Assembly (NCBI GenBank): GCA_023266195.1
Contig: JAHFRP010000001.1
Coordinates: 62,001 to 126,000, forward strand
DNA length: 64,000 nt
Reading direction: 5' to 3'
DNA from: Sulfuricella sp.
GTDB taxonomy: Bacteria; Pseudomonadota; Gammaproteobacteria; Burkholderiales; Sulfuricellaceae
Translations under genes and position numbers: made by a program
Notes under the pieces: generated by a model
Database searches by the model: none
Told to the model about the DNA's origin: nothing
The model's input: the letters and a program-made list of their open reading frames with translations, nothing else
Part shown: one piece after another, positions 53,711 through 61,688 of the stretch
Layout of the letters: every line of letters starts with the position of its first letter
How positions within the stretch are numbered: position 1 is the first letter of the stretch

Positions 53711-54670
53711 ATGGTTTTTAACAGGCACGCTCGCCTGATCGCGGGCGTTTTGTTGTCGGCCTGGCTAGGCGGCTGCGCCACCCCGCAAACCCAGGCGCTG
53801 CTCGCGGCGCATTCGCGGCCGACGCCGCGGGTCGAGCTGGCCGCGGTGCCGTTCTATCCCCAGGAGATTCACCAATGCGGCCCGGCGTCGCTCGCCATGG
53901 CGCTCAACGCGGCGGGTGCCGTGGCGACGCCGCAGGGGCTGGCCGCGCAGGTCTATCTGCCTGGCCGCGAAGGCAGTCTACAGGTGGAATTGCTTGCCGC
54001 CACGCGGCGCAACGGCCTGCTTGCCTACGAACTGGCGCCGAAGCTGGATGACCTGCTGGCTGAAGTGGCTGGCGGAACGCCGGTGGTGGTGCTGCAAAAC
54101 CTGGCTTTGAGTTGGTATCCGGTTTGGCATTACGCCGTCGTGGTGGGGTACGATCTCGACCGCGGGGAGATTTTCCTGCGTTCCGGGCGGGAACAGCGGC
54201 AGGTGCTGCCTTTTACGACTTTCGAGCACACCTGGGAACGGGCTGGATACTGGGCCATGCTGGCGTTGCCGCCGGGCCGGATGCCGCGCTCCGCGACCGA
54301 GGCCGCCTACGTTTCCGCCGCGATCGCGCTGGAGAAAGCGGGGCAGCCCAAAAGCGCCGAAGCCGCCTATGCCGCCGCCCTCGACCGTTGGCCGCGCAAT
54401 CTCGCCGCCCGCATCGGGGCGGGAAATACCGCGTACGGCCGGGGTGATTTAAGCCGGGCGGAGCAAGCCTTCCGGCAGGCGGCGCTGGATCACCCCGATT
54501 CCGCCGTAGCCTTCAACAACCTCGCCCAGACTCTGGCGGACCGGCAGAAGTATCGCGAGGCGCTGGCGGCGGCGAATCGGGCGGTCGGGCTGGGTGGGCC
54601 GGAACTGGCGGCGGCCACGGAAACGCTGGAACAGATCGGGAAGAAAATGCTCGACAGGGATTCGCCATGA
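53711..54670 (+). CDS. PA2778 family C39-like cysteine peptidase with TPR repeats (lipoprotein)
   Basis: A 319-aa protein with a lipoprotein signal (AGVLLSAWLGGCATPQ, lipid Cys about residue 21). The peptidase_C39-like domain has the Cys in HQCGPASLAMALNAAGA and His in WHYAVVVGYDLDRGEIFLRSG. TPR-like repeats follow (AIALEKAGQPKSAEAAYAAALDRWP; AEQAFRQAALDHPDSAVAFNNLAQTLAD). It is paired with the PA2779-type gene as in Pseudomonas PA2779/PA2778. Substrate and role are unknown; it should sit in the periplasm attached to a membrane. Confidence 0.85.
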   Translation: MVFNRHARLIAGVLLSAWLGGCATPQTQALLAAHSRPTPRVELAAVPFYPQEIHQCGPASLAMALNAAGAVATPQGLAAQVYLPGREGSLQVELLAATRRNGLLAYELAPKLDDLLAEVAGGTPVVVLQNLALSWYPVWHYAVVVGYDLDRGEIFLRSGREQRQVLPFTTFEHTWERAGYWAMLALPPGRMPRSATEAAYVSAAIALEKAGQPKSAEAAYAAALDRWPRNLAARIGAGNTAYGRGDLSRAEQAFRQAALDHPDSAVAFNNLAQTLADRQKYREALAAANRAVGLGGPELAAATETLEQIGKKMLDRDSP

Positions 54671-54689
54671 CTGTTGCCCTCTCCTGCCT

Positions 54690-54729
54690 GCCCTGAAGGA
54701 CTCCGATCCGCTACGGGTTAAAGCCCGCG
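54690..54729 (+). repeat. 40-nt hairpin repeat, copy b
   Basis: GCCCTGAAGGACTCCGAT, four variable bases, then CTACGGGTTAAAGCCCGCG. It matches copy a (8541-8580, - strand) at 30 of 40 positions. The hairpin is followed by GTTTTCC, which might serve as a weak terminator between the convergent peptidase and glycosyltransferase genes. Confidence 0.55.
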
Positions 54730-54738
54730 CGTTTTCCG

Positions 54739-56388
54739 TTAATAGCGCTGGAACAGCCGATAGCGTTCGGTCTTGTCGCCCGGTCGGTTGCCTTCCCAGA
54801 TTTCGCGCCATTCCGGGCCGGGCAGGGTATTCGTATCCGCTGCCCCGCCCTGCTTCAGCAGCACGTCGCATTCGATTCGCCCGGTTACCTCGGTGCGCCG
54901 GGTGAGGATGCCGGCATAGTATTCCAGCAGGGCGCGCTGCGGCTCGCCCAGGTTGGCGCTGGCCAGACAGGCGTATTTGGCGGGCAGCGCCTGTTGCAAG
55001 GACGCGACCATGGAGCGGTAGCTTTTGCCGGCATCGAGCCAGGGCAGGCCCAGCGTCATGACGATCACCCATACCATGGTAATTCCGGCTGCCCAGTTGA
55101 CCACCGCGCGCGGGTTGCGCGGCAGGGCCTTGACCCGGAACACGATCGCCAGCCAGGCGATGGTGGCGATCAGGGCGATGGCGAAAGGCAGCGGTTCGAA
55201 CGCCGGGACATAGCCGGGCTGCAAGTCCCGCAGATGCTCGGCTCGCTCCGCCGGATGGCCGGTCATCAGGGCGAACCAGAAAAACCAGAACAGTCCGGCG
55301 AAAAAGCCGAAGGTCATGATGCTGAACCAGTTCAGCGCGCTTGCCGCGCCCCGGCGCAGGGTGGCGACTCCCGGCGCGGCGAGCAGGGACAGGGGCAGCA
55401 GCATCGGCAGGGCATAGACTTCGCGCGCGTCGGATGCGAGGCTGAGCACGCCCAGCATCACCAGAAAGCCGGTGAGGGTGAGTTGGACTTCGGGCCGCTT
55501 CAAGCCTTCGCCGCGGCCGTCCCACAGCGTCCACAGCGCAATCGGCAGCGCCGGCCAAGCGAACCAGGGCAATATTTCGAAATAGTGCCAGTGGCCATTT
55601 TTGGGGCCGAGATGGTTCAAGCCGAGGAATCGCCCGAGATTGTTGACCCAGAACCACTCCATGAACAGCTGCGGCGAGCGCAGGTAGAGCAGCGCGGGCC
55701 AGACCAGCAGCCAGGGCAGGGCGGCGAGAAGCGCCACGGCAAGGCAGGTGGCGTAATCTTTGCCGCGCCAGCTGCGGAACAGGAGCGGCAGCAGCAGGGC
55801 GATGAGGCCGACGACGCCCGGCGCGATCAGGCCCTTCGACATGAAACCGATGCCGGTGCCGGTGCCGAGCCAGAGGCCGGCAAGAACGGCTCTGCGCCGG
55901 CTCAGCGCGAGTCCGTAGAAGGCGATGGCGAATCCGGTCAGAAGCGAGGTGTCGGTGATCATCTCGTGGCCGCGGATCAACAGCCCCAGGCAACCGATCA
56001 GGATCATCACGCCGAGGCGGCCGTGGCCTTTGCCCCACAGCGCCCGGCCGGTCATCCCGGTGAACAGCAGGGTGAGCGCCATGTAAAAGCCAGTGGTCAG
56101 CCGCGCGGCATCGTGCTGCGGCAGCCAGAACGAGAAGATTTTTCCGAACAGGGCGGCGCTGATGTAATACAGCGGCGGCTTTTCCATGAACGGTTCGCCG
56201 CCCAGGGTCGGCACGATCCAGTCGCCGCTTTGGATGATGTGATGGATCAGGCCGAAGCTGTAAGCTTCGTCGGGCTTCCAGGGCTGATGGCCGATCAGGC
56301 CGGGAAGAATCCAGGCCAGGCAAAGCGCGACCAGCAGGAACAGTGTCGAGCGCGTGCCCGGGCTGAAGGGGTTCTTGGGTCGATTCAT
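54739..56388 (-). CDS. Membrane glycosyltransferase, family 39 (ArnT-like)
   Basis: A 549-aa polytopic protein with about 12 membrane helices. The N-terminus has the GT-C acidic motif (HQPWKPDEAYSFGLIHHI) and the segment PTLGGEPFMEKPPLYYISAALF, typical of ArnT and other undecaprenyl-phosphate-sugar transferases. The C-terminal tail is a soluble domain (TRRTEVTGRIECDVLL). It would transfer a lipid-linked sugar to lipid A, protein or another acceptor in the periplasm; the acceptor cannot be told. It stands alone, convergent with the C39-like peptidase gene. Confidence 0.85.
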   Translation of the reverse strand: MNRPKNPFSPGTRSTLFLLVALCLAWILPGLIGHQPWKPDEAYSFGLIHHIIQSGDWIVPTLGGEPFMEKPPLYYISAALFGKIFSFWLPQHDAARLTTGFYMALTLLFTGMTGRALWGKGHGRLGVMILIGCLGLLIRGHEMITDTSLLTGFAIAFYGLALSRRRAVLAGLWLGTGTGIGFMSKGLIAPGVVGLIALLLPLLFRSWRGKDYATCLAVALLAALPWLLVWPALLYLRSPQLFMEWFWVNNLGRFLGLNHLGPKNGHWHYFEILPWFAWPALPIALWTLWDGRGEGLKRPEVQLTLTGFLVMLGVLSLASDAREVYALPMLLPLSLLAAPGVATLRRGAASALNWFSIMTFGFFAGLFWFFWFALMTGHPAERAEHLRDLQPGYVPAFEPLPFAIALIATIAWLAIVFRVKALPRNPRAVVNWAAGITMVWVIVMTLGLPWLDAGKSYRSMVASLQQALPAKYACLASANLGEPQRALLEYYAGILTRRTEVTGRIECDVLLKQGGAADTNTLPGPEWREIWEGNRPGDKTERYRLFQRY

Positions 56389-56447
56389 GGAAGGGTCGAG
56401 GGCCGTCCGATCGCTTCGTTATTGATTTCGCTTCGCCGGATGTAAAC

Positions 56448-56476
56448 AAAAAAGGCAGCTTTGGGCTGCCTTTTTT
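56448..56476 (-). terminator. Intrinsic terminator after rpmE
   Basis: AAAAAAGGCAGC, loop TTTGG, GCTGCCTTTTTT: a perfect 12-bp stem with A- and T-runs on both strands, 19 nt after the rpmE stop. Its GGCAG core is also used by the terminator at 48792. Confidence 0.9.
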
Positions 56477-56494
56477 GCCGTTCCGTGCCGGAAA

Positions 56495-56698
56495 TTATTT
56501 CATGCCGTATTTCTGGCGGAATTTCTCGACGCGGCCGGCGGTGTCCACGATCTTCTGTTTGCCGGTGTAGAACGGGTGGCACATCGAGCAGACTTCGATG
56601 TTCAGGCCCCGGCCCATGGTGGAGCGGGTCTTGAACTTGGCGCCGCAGCTGCAAGTCACATCGATTTCGTTGTATTCGGGATGAATTTCCGGTTTCAT
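56495..56698 (-). CDS. rpmE: 50S ribosomal protein L31 (zinc-binding form)
   Basis: A 67-aa ribosomal protein. Four Cys in VTCSCGAKF and [14 protein letters not shown] make the zinc-binding C+ type, which can be replaced by a Cys-less paralogue under zinc limitation in some bacteria; no such paralogue is in the window. It lies downstream of rho, separated by a palindromic repeat. Confidence 0.97.
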   Translation of the reverse strand: MKPEIHPEYNEIDVTCSCGAKFKTRSTMGRGLNIEVCSMCHPFYTGKQKIVDTAGRVEKFRQKYGMK

Positions 56699-56787
56699 GG
56701 CTTAAATCCTTGGCTTTATGTGGCCGAATTCTGAAAAGGGGGGATTATCCCCCAAAAAATGTTCTTGATCAATAGCGCTTAGCGTGA

Positions 56788-56860
56788 AACTCGCGAAGCG
56801 GAACCTTGTCCCCCTCTCCCCCAAGGGGGGCGAGGGGGACGAAGTCTCGCTTCGCGAGTT
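56788..56860. repeat. Palindromic repeat between rho and rpmE
   Basis: Perfect 13-bp outer arms AACTCGCGAAGCG (56788-56800) and CGCTTCGCGAGTT (56848-56860); inside, GTCCCCCTC pairs with GAGGGGGAC and the centre is CCCCCAAGGGGG. The whole 73 nt folds as one long, nearly continuous hairpin. The same core occurs at 30632-30700 and in part at 21725 and 19589. Confidence 0.75.
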
Positions 56861-56866
56861 CCATGC

Positions 56867-58126
56867 TTAGCCGCGCCGCATCGAATCGAAGAAATCCGCG
56901 TTGTTTTTTGTCGCCTTGATCTTGTCGAGAAGGAACTCCATGGCTTCTAGATCGTCCATCGGGTACAGAAGTTTCCGAAGCACCCAGATTTTTTGCAGGT
57001 TTTCGGCCTTGATCAGCAGTTCTTCCTTGCGCGTGCCGGAGCGGTTGACGTTGATTGCCGGGTAGAGGCGCTTTTCCGCCATCTTGCGGTCGAGATGGAT
57101 TTCCATGTTGCCGGTACCCTTGAATTCCTCGTAGATCACGTCGTCCATGCGCGAGCCGGTATCGACCAGGGCGGTGGCGATGATGGTGAGCGAGCCGCCT
57201 TCCTCGATATTGCGCGCCGCGCCGAAGAAGCGCTTGGGACGTTGCAGGGCATTGGCGTCCACGCCGCCGGTGAGCACCTTGCCGGAGGCGGGGACCACGG
57301 TGTTGTAGGCGCGTGCCAGGCGGGTGATGGAGTCGAGCAGGATGACCACGTCCTTCTTGTGCTCGACCAGGCGCTTGGCCTTTTCCAGCACCATTTCGGC
57401 GACCTGGACGTGACGTGTCGCCGGTTCGTCGAAGGTGGAGGCGACCACTTCGCCGCGCACGGTGCGGGTCATTTCAGTCACTTCTTCCGGCCGTTCGTCG
57501 ATCAGGAGAACGATCAGCACCACTTCGGGATGGTTGGTGGTGATGGCGTGCGCAATATGCTGCAGCATCACGGTCTTGCCGGATTTCGGGCTCGCCACCA
57601 GGAGGCCGCGCTGGCCCTTGCCGATCGGCGCGACCATGTCGATCACGCGGCCGGTGATGTTTTCTTCCGCCTTGATTTCGCGTTCCAGGGTCAGCGGCTG
57701 GTTGGGGAACAGGGGCGTCAGGTTCTCGAACAGGATCTTGTGCTTGGAATTCTCCGGCGGTTCGCCGTTGACCCTGTCCACCTTGACCAGCGCGAAGTAG
57801 CGCTCGCCTTCCTTGGGCGTGCGGATCTCGCCTTCGATCGAATCGCCGGTGTGCAGGTTGAAGCGGCGAATCTGCGAAGGGCTGACGTAAATGTCGTCCG
57901 GCCCGGCCAGATAAGAGGTGTCGGGCGAGCGCAGGAAGCCGAAGCCGTCCGGCAGCACCTCCAGCGTGCCTTCACCGTAGATGCTTTCGCCCCTTTTGGC
58001 CTGGTTTTTCAATAGGGCAAAAATCAGGTCCTGCTTGCGCAGGCGGCTGGCGCCGTCGATTTCGTTGGCGATGGCCATTTCGACCAGTTCGGTGACAGGG
58101 AGGTGTTTCAGATCGGATAAGCGCAT
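56867..58126 (-). CDS. rho: Transcription termination factor Rho
   Basis: A 419-aa hexameric RNA helicase, the same size as E. coli Rho. The OB-fold RNA site is [21 protein letters not shown]. The ATPase has the P-loop [15 protein letters not shown], Walker B-like [16 protein letters not shown] and the arginine-finger region [18 protein letters not shown]. It follows trxA on the same strand, the classical trxA-rho order. Confidence 0.98.
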   Translation of the reverse strand: MRLSDLKHLPVTELVEMAIANEIDGASRLRKQDLIFALLKNQAKRGESIYGEGTLEVLPDGFGFLRSPDTSYLAGPDDIYVSPSQIRRFNLHTGDSIEGEIRTPKEGERYFALVKVDRVNGEPPENSKHKILFENLTPLFPNQPLTLEREIKAEENITGRVIDMVAPIGKGQRGLLVASPKSGKTVMLQHIAHAITTNHPEVVLIVLLIDERPEEVTEMTRTVRGEVVASTFDEPATRHVQVAEMVLEKAKRLVEHKKDVVILLDSITRLARAYNTVVPASGKVLTGGVDANALQRPKRFFGAARNIEEGGSLTIIATALVDTGSRMDDVIYEEFKGTGNMEIHLDRKMAEKRLYPAINVNRSGTRKEELLIKAENLQKIWVLRKLLYPMDDLEAMEFLLDKIKATKNNADFFDSMRRG

Positions 58127-58237
58127 AGCGATAGGGTTGGACGAATCAAGAGAAAGACGAAACGGGAAAGAGTGCGGCGGGAAGGAGCTTTGCGCCTGAG
58201 CCCGAGGAACGGGCAGTCAGGCGCTAGGTTAGCGGCT

Positions 58238-58564
58238 TTAAATGTTGCTGTCAATAAATGCGGTCAGCTGCGATTTCGACAGGGCGCCGACCTTGGTCGC
58301 CTCGATGTTGCCGTTCTTGAAAATCATCAGGGTCGGGATGCCGCGGATGCCGTATTTTGGCGGCGTGGCCTGGTTTTCGTCGATGTTGAGCTTGGTTACT
58401 TTGAGGCGCCCCGCATATTCCTGCGACACTTCGTCGAGAACCGGAGCAATCATCTTGCACGGGCCGCACCAGTCCGCCCAGTAGTCGACCAGCACGGGCA
58501 AGGGGGATTGCAGGACTTCCTGCTCGAAAGAGTCGTCGGTGACGTAATGAATATGCTCGCTCAT
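58238..58564 (-). CDS. trxA: Thioredoxin 1
   Basis: A 108-aa thiol-disulfide reductase. The ATG at 58564 ([18 protein letters not shown]) gives the standard length; the frame upstream to 58651 is not supported. The active site is [11 protein letters not shown], with cis-Pro in RGIPTLMIF. It is transcribed towards rho. Confidence 0.98.
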   Translation of the reverse strand: MSEHIHYVTDDSFEQEVLQSPLPVLVDYWADWCGPCKMIAPVLDEVSQEYAGRLKVTKLNIDENQATPPKYGIRGIPTLMIFKNGNIEATKVGALSKSQLTAFIDSNI

Positions 58565-58806
58565 GGGATTCTTGCTCCAATTCAAAGAGAATGACGGAAA
58601 TACTGCGAAACGCTGCGACCGGTTAATATTGTATTTGTTGATGCGCTGCAACGGACGTGATGCCAGTTTGTGAGCTTGAGGCGAAATTTATTTTTAAACT
58701 TTATCCTAAACCTAAAATTCCGGCAAGGGAGGCTTGCTATTATCGTCGCGCTTTTTCGGGATAGAATCCGAACGTTCACTTTCCTTGATCGTTACGATTC
58801 CTGAAT

Positions 58807-61536
58807 ATGTGGAATAACCAGCCCGCCCCTTTCCCCGCAGCCGATTTGCCGCGCGTCGCCGCGCGGGACATCGTCGCGCTGGAGCGGGGGCGGCTGCCCA
58901 ACCTGGCCGGGCTGACCGTGCTGCTGCCCAACTTCCACGCCGCCGAGGCGATGGGCGCGGCGCTGTGCGAAGCGGCGGGAACCGCCACCCTGCTGCTGCC
59001 GCAAATGACCACGCTGGCGGCCTGGTCGGAAACGCTGGCCATCGAGCCGGAAATCCTCCCCGACAGCTGTCGCGCGGCGCTGCTCTACCAGGCGTTGCGC
59101 GCCAGAAAATGGTTCGCCGACGGCGATTTGTGGCACATCAGCCGCGAACTGCTCGGCCTGTTCGACGACATGGCCCGTCAGGGCACTCGCCTGCCTGCCA
59201 GCCAGGAAGAATTCGCCGCGCTGCTGGAACAGGCTTACCGCGCGCGGGCCGGCGCCCCGCTGCAATTCGAGGCGCGCCTGGTGCACGAGTTGTGGTATGC
59301 CATGAGCCGTGACGGCGACGGCCGGGTGGATGGCGTCACCGCCTACCACCTGCGGCTGGCGCGGCTGGCGGAAGAGGCCGCCGCTCCCCTGTACGCGGTC
59401 GGGCTGTCCGGCCTGACGCCGATGGAGCGGAATTTCTTCAGCCGTTACGGGGAAAAACAGCCGGTGCGGCTGCTCGGCTGCGACGGCGAGGCGCCAGCCG
59501 GCGCGGTGAGCGCTTTGCTGCAAGCCGCATGGCCGCCCGCTTCACCGGAGAATGAGGCTCCCGCCCTGCGCGAACGCGCCAAAAACTTTTCCCGCGATTA
59601 TCCGGCAAGCCCCTTGTCCGTCCGCCTGACCCTGTTCGAGGCGCACAGTTTGGAGCAGGAAGCGCAGGCCGTGGCCGAAAACATCCGCGCCTGGCTCCAT
59701 GCGGGCAAGGCTTCCATCGCCGTGATCGCCCAGGACCGCCTGGTGGCGCGCCGCGCCCGCGCCCTGCTGGAGCGCAGCCAGATTCTGGTGGCGGACGAAA
59801 CCGGCTGGACGTTCTCCACCGTGTCGGCGAGCGCGGTGGTGATGCGCTGGCTGGATGCCATGGCGAGCCGGTTTCATCACCTGGATTTGCTCGATCTGCT
59901 GAAATCGCCGCTGATCTTCGCCGACTGGGATGCCGCTGCGCGCAAGCGCGCCGTTTACGGCCTGGAACAGCTGGTGCGGCGCCACAGCGTGGTGTCCGGC
60001 TTGCATCACTACCGCCATCTGGCGCAGCGCGAGGATGCACCCGGCGTGCTCGACCTGCTTGCCCGGCTGGAGCGGGCGCAGGCCGCGTTCGGCGGGCGCC
60101 GGCGGCCGTTGTCGGCATGGCTGTCCAGCCTGCTGGACAGCCTGGACGTGCTGGGTCTCCACCAGGGCCTGCAACGGGATCTGGCCGGAGAGCAGTTGCT
60201 GCGCCTGTTGGCCCGCTTGCAGCGCGAATTGGGCCGGGACCAGGGCGCGTTTACCTTAAGCGAGTGGCGCCGCTGGCTCGATGCCCAGCTCGAAGCCGCC
60301 ACCTTCCGCGATACCGGCATCGTCAGCCCGGTAGTGTTCACCCACCTCGGCGCCACCCGCCTGCGCCGTTTCGACGGCGTGATCGTGGCCGGTGGCGACG
60401 CCGCGCATTTTCCGGGGCGGGGCCGGGAAAGCGTTTTTTTCAACCAGTCGGTGCGGGCGCAGCTCGGCCTGCCGACCGCCGAACAGGAAGCGCGCCGGAT
60501 GGAGCAGGATTTCGCCGCGCTCCTGGCAAGCTGCGGCACGCTGCTCGTCACCTGGCAGGGGCGGAAGAACGGGGAGCCCAACCTGGCCAGCCCCTGGATC
60601 GAGCGGCTGGAAGTGTTTCACCAGCTGGCCTATGGCAAGAAACTGGAGCGCCTGACATGTACGGCTGAAGCCGTACCTACAACGGCGCGCATGATTGCAT
60701 CGTCTCGCCCCGCGTTGCCGCCCGAACTGGTTCCTTCTTCCCTTTCCGCCAGCGGCTACAACAGCCTGATGGCCTGCCCCTACCAGTTCTATGCCCGCCA
60801 CGCCCTGCGCCTGAACGAGCTGGACGAAGTGCGGCAGGGGCTGGAAAAAAAGGATTACGGCGAGCATATCCACGCCATTTTGCACGGTTTCCACCGGCGC
60901 TATCCGGTCGTCGCCGGCGTCGAGCGGGCCGAGCTGGAACAGGCGCTCTACGACATCAGCCGGGAAGAATTCGCCCGCGCGCTGGAGGCCGATTACCTCG
61001 CCCGCGCCTGGGCGCTGCGCTGGGAGGCGCGCATCCCGGCCTATCTCGACTGGCAGGCGGCGCGCGAGCAGGCGGGCTGGCGCTGGCACGACGGCGAGCT
61101 GATGCGCACGCGCGAACTGGCGCTGGACGCGGGCCGCAGCCTGACCCTGAAGGGCCGCATCGACCGCGTCGATGCCCGCTCGGACGACGGGGTCGGCGCC
61201 TATGCCGTGCTGGACTACAAGACGCAGAGCCGCAGCGGCCTGCAAAAGAAGCTGGAGGCGCCGGGCGAGGACGTGCAGCTGCCGGTCTACGTCCTGCTGC
61301 TGGAAGAGCCCGTGGTCGAGGCGGCCTTCGTGCCGGTGGACGACGACGGCGTCAAGGAAGTGCCGCAGGAAGATATTTATGCATTGGGCGAGGCGGTCAT
61401 GCAACGCTTGGGCGATCTCTTCAACGATCTCCACAACGGCGCTGCGTTGCCCGCCCATGGCGGCCCTCAGGCTTGCACCTGGTGCGAAATGGGCGGATTG
61501 TGCCGCAAGGATTACCGGGATACGGATGATCAGTAA
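58807..61536 (+). CDS. addB: AddB-type helicase-nuclease subunit (PD-(D/E)XK)
   Basis: A 909-aa protein paired with an AddA-type helicase for double-strand-break resection. No intact Walker A is visible in the N-terminal inactivated-helicase-like region (LPNLAGLTVLLPNFHAAEAM). The C-terminal nuclease domain has LKGRIDRVDAR and YAVLDYKTQ, with the metal Asp and catalytic Asp/Lys, flanked by the four Cys expected for an iron-sulfur staple: one in SLMACPYQFYARHA and three in QACTWCEMGGLCRKDY. In-frame sequence LTCTAEAVPTTARM before this domain comes from a palindromic repeat. Betaproteobacterial homologues are often labelled only 'PD-(D/E)XK nuclease'. Confidence 0.87.
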   Translation: MWNNQPAPFPAADLPRVAARDIVALERGRLPNLAGLTVLLPNFHAAEAMGAALCEAAGTATLLLPQMTTLAAWSETLAIEPEILPDSCRAALLYQALRARKWFADGDLWHISRELLGLFDDMARQGTRLPASQEEFAALLEQAYRARAGAPLQFEARLVHELWYAMSRDGDGRVDGVTAYHLRLARLAEEAAAPLYAVGLSGLTPMERNFFSRYGEKQPVRLLGCDGEAPAGAVSALLQAAWPPASPENEAPALRERAKNFSRDYPASPLSVRLTLFEAHSLEQEAQAVAENIRAWLHAGKASIAVIAQDRLVARRARALLERSQILVADETGWTFSTVSASAVVMRWLDAMASRFHHLDLLDLLKSPLIFADWDAAARKRAVYGLEQLVRRHSVVSGLHHYRHLAQREDAPGVLDLLARLERAQAAFGGRRRPLSAWLSSLLDSLDVLGLHQGLQRDLAGEQLLRLLARLQRELGRDQGAFTLSEWRRWLDAQLEAATFRDTGIVSPVVFTHLGATRLRRFDGVIVAGGDAAHFPGRGRESVFFNQSVRAQLGLPTAEQEARRMEQDFAALLASCGTLLVTWQGRKNGEPNLASPWIERLEVFHQLAYGKKLERLTCTAEAVPTTARMIASSRPALPPELVPSSLSASGYNSLMACPYQFYARHALRLNELDEVRQGLEKKDYGEHIHAILHGFHRRYPVVAGVERAELEQALYDISREEFARALEADYLARAWALRWEARIPAYLDWQAAREQAGWRWHDGELMRTRELALDAGRSLTLKGRIDRVDARSDDGVGAYAVLDYKTQSRSGLQKKLEAPGEDVQLPVYVLLLEEPVVEAAFVPVDDDGVKEVPQEDIYALGEAVMQRLGDLFNDLHNGAALPAHGGPQACTWCEMGGLCRKDYRDTDDQ
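60658..60681. repeat. GTAGG-type hairpin repeat inside addB
   Basis: GTACGGCT-GA-AGCCGTAC (60659-60676) followed by CTACA; on the - strand this reads TGTAGG then the hairpin, as in the intergenic units at 26572 and 38797. It adds codons CTAEAVPT in frame between the helicase-like and nuclease domains of AddB. Confidence 0.55.
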
Positions 61537-61548
61537 AACCTCATTTCA

Positions 61549-61663
61549 AGCCACAGAGATCACAGAGAACACAGAGATGAAGCGGGGTTTTGGCCATTTT
61601 TGCCTCCGGCAAGTTAACCCGGCAAACCCTTTCTTCTCTGTGTTCTCTGTGTTCTCTGTGGCT
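61549..61663. repeat. Long inverted repeat between addB and addA
   Basis: A 29-nt arm at 61549-61577 made of ACAGAGA-type tandem units pairs with 61635-61663 with a single mismatch; 57 nt lie between. Read outwards the ends are AGCCACAGAGA and TCTCTGTGGCT. It fills nearly all of the space between the two genes and ends 26 nt before the addA start. Confidence 0.75.
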
Positions 61664-61688
61664 AAATGCTTTTTCCAGGATGATGCGC

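Noticed and set aside
54449-56449. 666-aa - strand frame overlapping the glycosyltransferase
   Set aside because: Alternate-frame Pro/Arg/Ala-rich translation; the frame at 54739-56388 has real membrane helices and the GT-C motif.
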